Of a stretch of DNA of 64,000 bases, positions 60,721 through 64,000 are shown piece after piece. The stretch's first letter is position 1. Every line of letters begins with the position of its first letter. A program made the translations under genes and the position numbers. Under the pieces are notes generated by a model that ran no database searches, was not told the origin of the DNA, and saw only the letters and a program-made list of their open reading frames with translations. Location: contig VTPC01001799.1 of assembly GCA_011009095.1 (NCBI GenBank), positions 1 to 64,000 on the forward strand. The letters are read 5' to 3'. This stretch comes from Ignelater luminosus (Eukaryota; Arthropoda; Insecta; Coleoptera; Elateridae).

Positions 60721-61650
60721 CTGCAGTTTCAATCATTGCAAGCGTCTATCCGTATTTATTTAATTGCAAAGGGTGAATGTTTCGCTCTTAAGAGTATTCA
60801 TTTTCCGTTGATTTCCTATTAATTTATTTTCTTTTTCTTCGGATAAATAAAAGTTCTATTTGTTTGCTCAGACTTTGACCCATATAAAAATACCTGGCAC
60901 CTGAGGCAAAAGCAAAAGAGAAACAAACAAAACCGATGAAAAGGGCGTGGCAATTTTTATCGGCCGATCTCCTAATTGGGTAAAAGTTATTAATTAATTT
61001 AAAAAGCATAATTTCCGCAGTAGCATAAGCCAGAAACCAGTTAAGTTTATTATCTCAAAACTGCTTATGGTACACACGTTTCTGACTTTCTGAATAATTT
61101 GAGAAATTAAAGTATCAAATAATGTCGATTCCTATATTACTGGATTTTAAATTGAAAATTGTGCAGAATCATATCCGATTACCCTGTATAAAATCTCAAT
61201 ATTTGCATATTTTCTAATAAATAAAATAGAATTTGGAAGCAGTCGATTTCTAAATTATTGTTAGGACGATATATCAGCCATGTTTGAGAGTATGTAATTA
61301 ATAAATGTATAAAAATAATTCTCTTTTAATCCACTAATTTGACAATTTATAATAAAATTTTGCATTGACAATGTCTACCAATTTGCTCAAGGCAAGGATG
61401 CTTTTAACATAAATTGTTTGTTATGATGCATCACAGTCTTTGCTTTCGAAGTTCGTTATATCAGAAAAAGCATCTAATGTATTCAGAAATTCAGTCGATT
61501 AGATTTGGTTCGTTAGTTTCACAAGAATTCAGTTTTTATTTTGCTACTTCCTTTGAGGTTTTCCTTTTTGAATTTTTTTTTATTCACACGTTGGTTCCCA
61601 AGAGACGTAACACTTTTGCGGTCGACCTATCCTGGTTTTTTAGATATTAC

Positions 61651-61672
61651 TTATTTATTTATTTATTTATTC
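61651..61672. repeat. TTAT simple repeat
   Basis: Five to six copies of the tetranucleotide TTAT in a row in intronic AT-rich DNA. No function visible. Confidence 0.75.
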
Positions 61673-64000
61673 AATCATTTAAAAAGTTGATTTCTAAATC
61701 TACGTATTCATTTGTTGTGTCTTTTCATTTGTTGCATTTTATTCTTGATAGTATTAATTGTTACATGTAATTCTGGAAGAATCTTGATTTAAGATCTACA
61801 ATTTTTGTGTGCGTACATATATTACGCACATGTACCTGTCAAGAACAAACATATTCATTATGGCAACATAAAAGTATTAAGCAAACACTTCCACAGAAAT
61901 TATTACTGTATGTATGTTTGTCAAATTACAGCAGATGTATGCGTTCAAAGCTTTATGTTTCGTAGAACATTCTCAACGTCTGACTTTAATATTCTATTTC
62001 GTACCACCCACGTCTTTAATAGGCCTTAGTAGAATTATAATTTATATTTCCACTTTTAGGGTGCATGTCATAAATTTATAAAAAATGTAAAGTATTATAT
62101 GATAAACCGATCGTTATTCATCATTCAGTCAGTTTTGTTTACAAAAGGGGAGAAATTACTAAAGTAGATAATTCTTATCAGTCATGCAAATTCTAATGTC
62201 ATACCTTGATTAATGTTTACGTATCTTATAAACTAAATTGAAAAATAGCGTAAGAAACAATTAAGTAGTTTTTTAAACATGTCACTTTATTTATTGCTTG
62301 TTGGATATTACATGAAGCTATTTTATCGGCGCTTATCAGATTAAATTAACTGGGAAATTTATGGAGATATATTTCTTTATTTATTGAAAAAGTCTTTTGT
62401 ATAATAAGTAGGAAATTGCTTTTTAGATGTTTTCCAATACAAATCTCCTGTATATTTTATAACATGACTGTACATAACAAGACCAGTTTTTATCTAAAGA
62501 TATTTTTCTTAAACCAAGGCATATCATAAAATTTTGTGTCTGGAAACAGTCTGTTTATACAAGCTTTCCTGTAAAGGAATGAAGGAAGAAAATAAGCTCA
62601 TAATTTAATAATTCCATTTCATGCCCAACTAACTTTGGCATTTGACTGAATAACAATGACAAACAGCTATCGATTGTTGCTGAATCTAATATTAACGACC
62701 ACAGTGACAGTGAAAGTTTGTCCGTGTTCCATATAATAAGAAATTTGTCAATATACTAAATATTTAACTTTCCTTTTGTACGCGGTTCGTTTCCCAGTTG
62801 AAAATAGCAGGACAGAAGTGTTTGTATTCGTGCGTTTCCATGCTGTACAAATTGTGTCACTTGGAATAATTTCTTGGAGTTTCCAATTGTCTCAATTTAT
62901 TCAGATATAATTTTCAGTAACGTGATAAAAAGCAATTTTTACTCCAATAAAAGAAATAAAAAATTAAATGAACACTTATTTCTTTCAAATTAATGTGATT
63001 TTTATAGAAAACCTTCAAAGTAGTTCTAAAGAAACAACTTTTAAATAAGGCCATTTATTGTATGGAAGATAAAGAATTTTCTTTAGATCATGCGTAAAAG
63101 TTGACTTTTATAGTATGTTTACTTCAGTGCTAAAAATAGTTGTCTTTTTAGTGACATTTATTATTTATACTAAACGTTGTATCGCATGTTTCCATTAAGA
63201 ATTTATCGAGATTTAAAAATTAAACAAATTTGAATTTCTCTATTAAATAAAGCACAGTTGCAGTCGTAGAAAAAATAGTGCAGTAAGTGTATCACGAGCG
63301 ACATACTTTTCACCTTAAAGAACTTATGCTGCAACCCAACATACTCTTGTTAATTCAATGCGACGTCGCAAGAATGTTGGGCTACTATTAGCTGATATTT
63401 TACAGAAACTGTCAGAAGATGATTAAGTTTAAAAGTTATCTGATTTTCCCAAGGTAGGTTATATTGAATTACCCACGCCACGATGCAATGTAAAAAGATA
63501 TGTAACTTATTCAATATGTAATGTAAATTATGTATGTGCAACAGCTTCTTGAAAAAATAGAACCCAAGATAGGTTTTGTATTCATAAGTCTACACTTAGT
63601 TTCCATGAATAAATATTACGTACGACATATTACGAATGTCGTACAGTCTAATCAGAATTATCAGAGGTTTACAGAAGTTAATAAATAAGTATTGTATGAC
63701 GTCTTTTATAAAACTGATTCAAATTCTATTTCCACCATTGGAACCTCAAAAACTACATGGTGGTATTAAAGAATTCTCAGACTTTACTTGAAAAAAATTC
63801 TAAACGTATCTTATTTATGTATGATGATCTTCCACCTTTCTTGAAATAGTTCCTTTTCTAGATACAGCAATTCTACTACTTCCAATACTCCAAACGTTCG
63901 TTTTGTTGTAGCGCATCAAGCACTGCATACAATTCAGTATTGATATTTAGTAACGTCTCAAAACAATGCCTTTTTCAGTTTTGGGAACAAAACGATATCA

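Larger units (their letters stand above)
57136..64000. other. PLCE intron sequence upstream of the first visible exon
   Basis: Because the exon at 57004-57135 opens with a splice acceptor, this stretch should be intron. I find a decayed mariner (59319-60481), a GC-richer block with a degenerate tandem duplication (60482-60720), a TTAT simple repeat near 61650 and otherwise AT-rich sequence. No exon with PLCE-like content was recognised. Confidence 0.6.

Noticed and set aside
61414-61770. 118-codon plus-strand ORF
   Set aside because: Phe/Leu-rich reading created by T-rich sequence and a TTAT simple repeat; no conserved motif.
63350-63541. 63-codon minus-strand ORF
   Set aside because: Low-complexity AT-rich composition, no family features, and no splice context linking it to PLCE.
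63615-63645. Short palindrome around tacgacatattacgaatgtcgta
   Set aside because: Too short and isolated to distinguish from chance in AT-rich DNA.

Overview
The window is AT-rich nuclear DNA from an animal, almost certainly an insect. It has GT-AG introns, a spliced eIF3m gene, a phospholipase C epsilon gene and many Tc1/mariner-type DNA transposons. The protein sequences fit an insect, but I cannot name the order from the sequence alone.

Layout. Positions 1-3811 are repeat-rich flank: a short MITE, an inverted-repeat MITE, a decayed hAT transposase end and a TTAA-flanked element of about 0.74 kb. The plus-strand eIF3m gene follows at 3812-5779, in six exons encoding 384 residues. A gene-poor AT-rich stretch (5810-12569) separates it from the tail-to-tail minus-strand gene. 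That gene is a PLC-epsilon homologue (PLCE1-like) running from its stop codon at 12570 to the first exon I can see at 57004-57135, and continuing beyond the window. I traced 18 exons whose splice phases all agree and sum to 1805 codons including the stop. In order they encode the RasGEF (CDC25) part, a PH-like region, EF-hands, the X half, an acidic X-Y linker, the Y half, C2 and two RA domains.

The PLCE introns hold almost everything else. The 4.9 kb intron 18563-23459 contains an intact plus-strand single-exon gene for a 185-residue coiled-coil protein. Intron 24328-29089 holds a large inverted repeat and two DD41D-type transposase copies. Intron 29388-42300 holds a mauritiana-type mariner, a GC-rich island with a small hydrophobic ORF, LINE fragments and a TIR-bracketed composite. 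Intron 42447-57003 holds a third DD41D copy and a complete-looking ITmD37E transposon with an intact 338-residue transposase. The stretch 57136-64000 is intron upstream of the first visible exon and holds a decayed mariner.

The two host genes have no evident shared function: one is translation initiation, the other Ras/Rho-linked phosphoinositide signalling. Points most worth a second look: the intact ITmD37E element, the nested coiled-coil gene, the long inverted repeat at 25460-25835, the hydrophobic small ORF at 35.4-35.5 kb, and the TIR-bracketed LINE composite at 37.7-39.6 kb.
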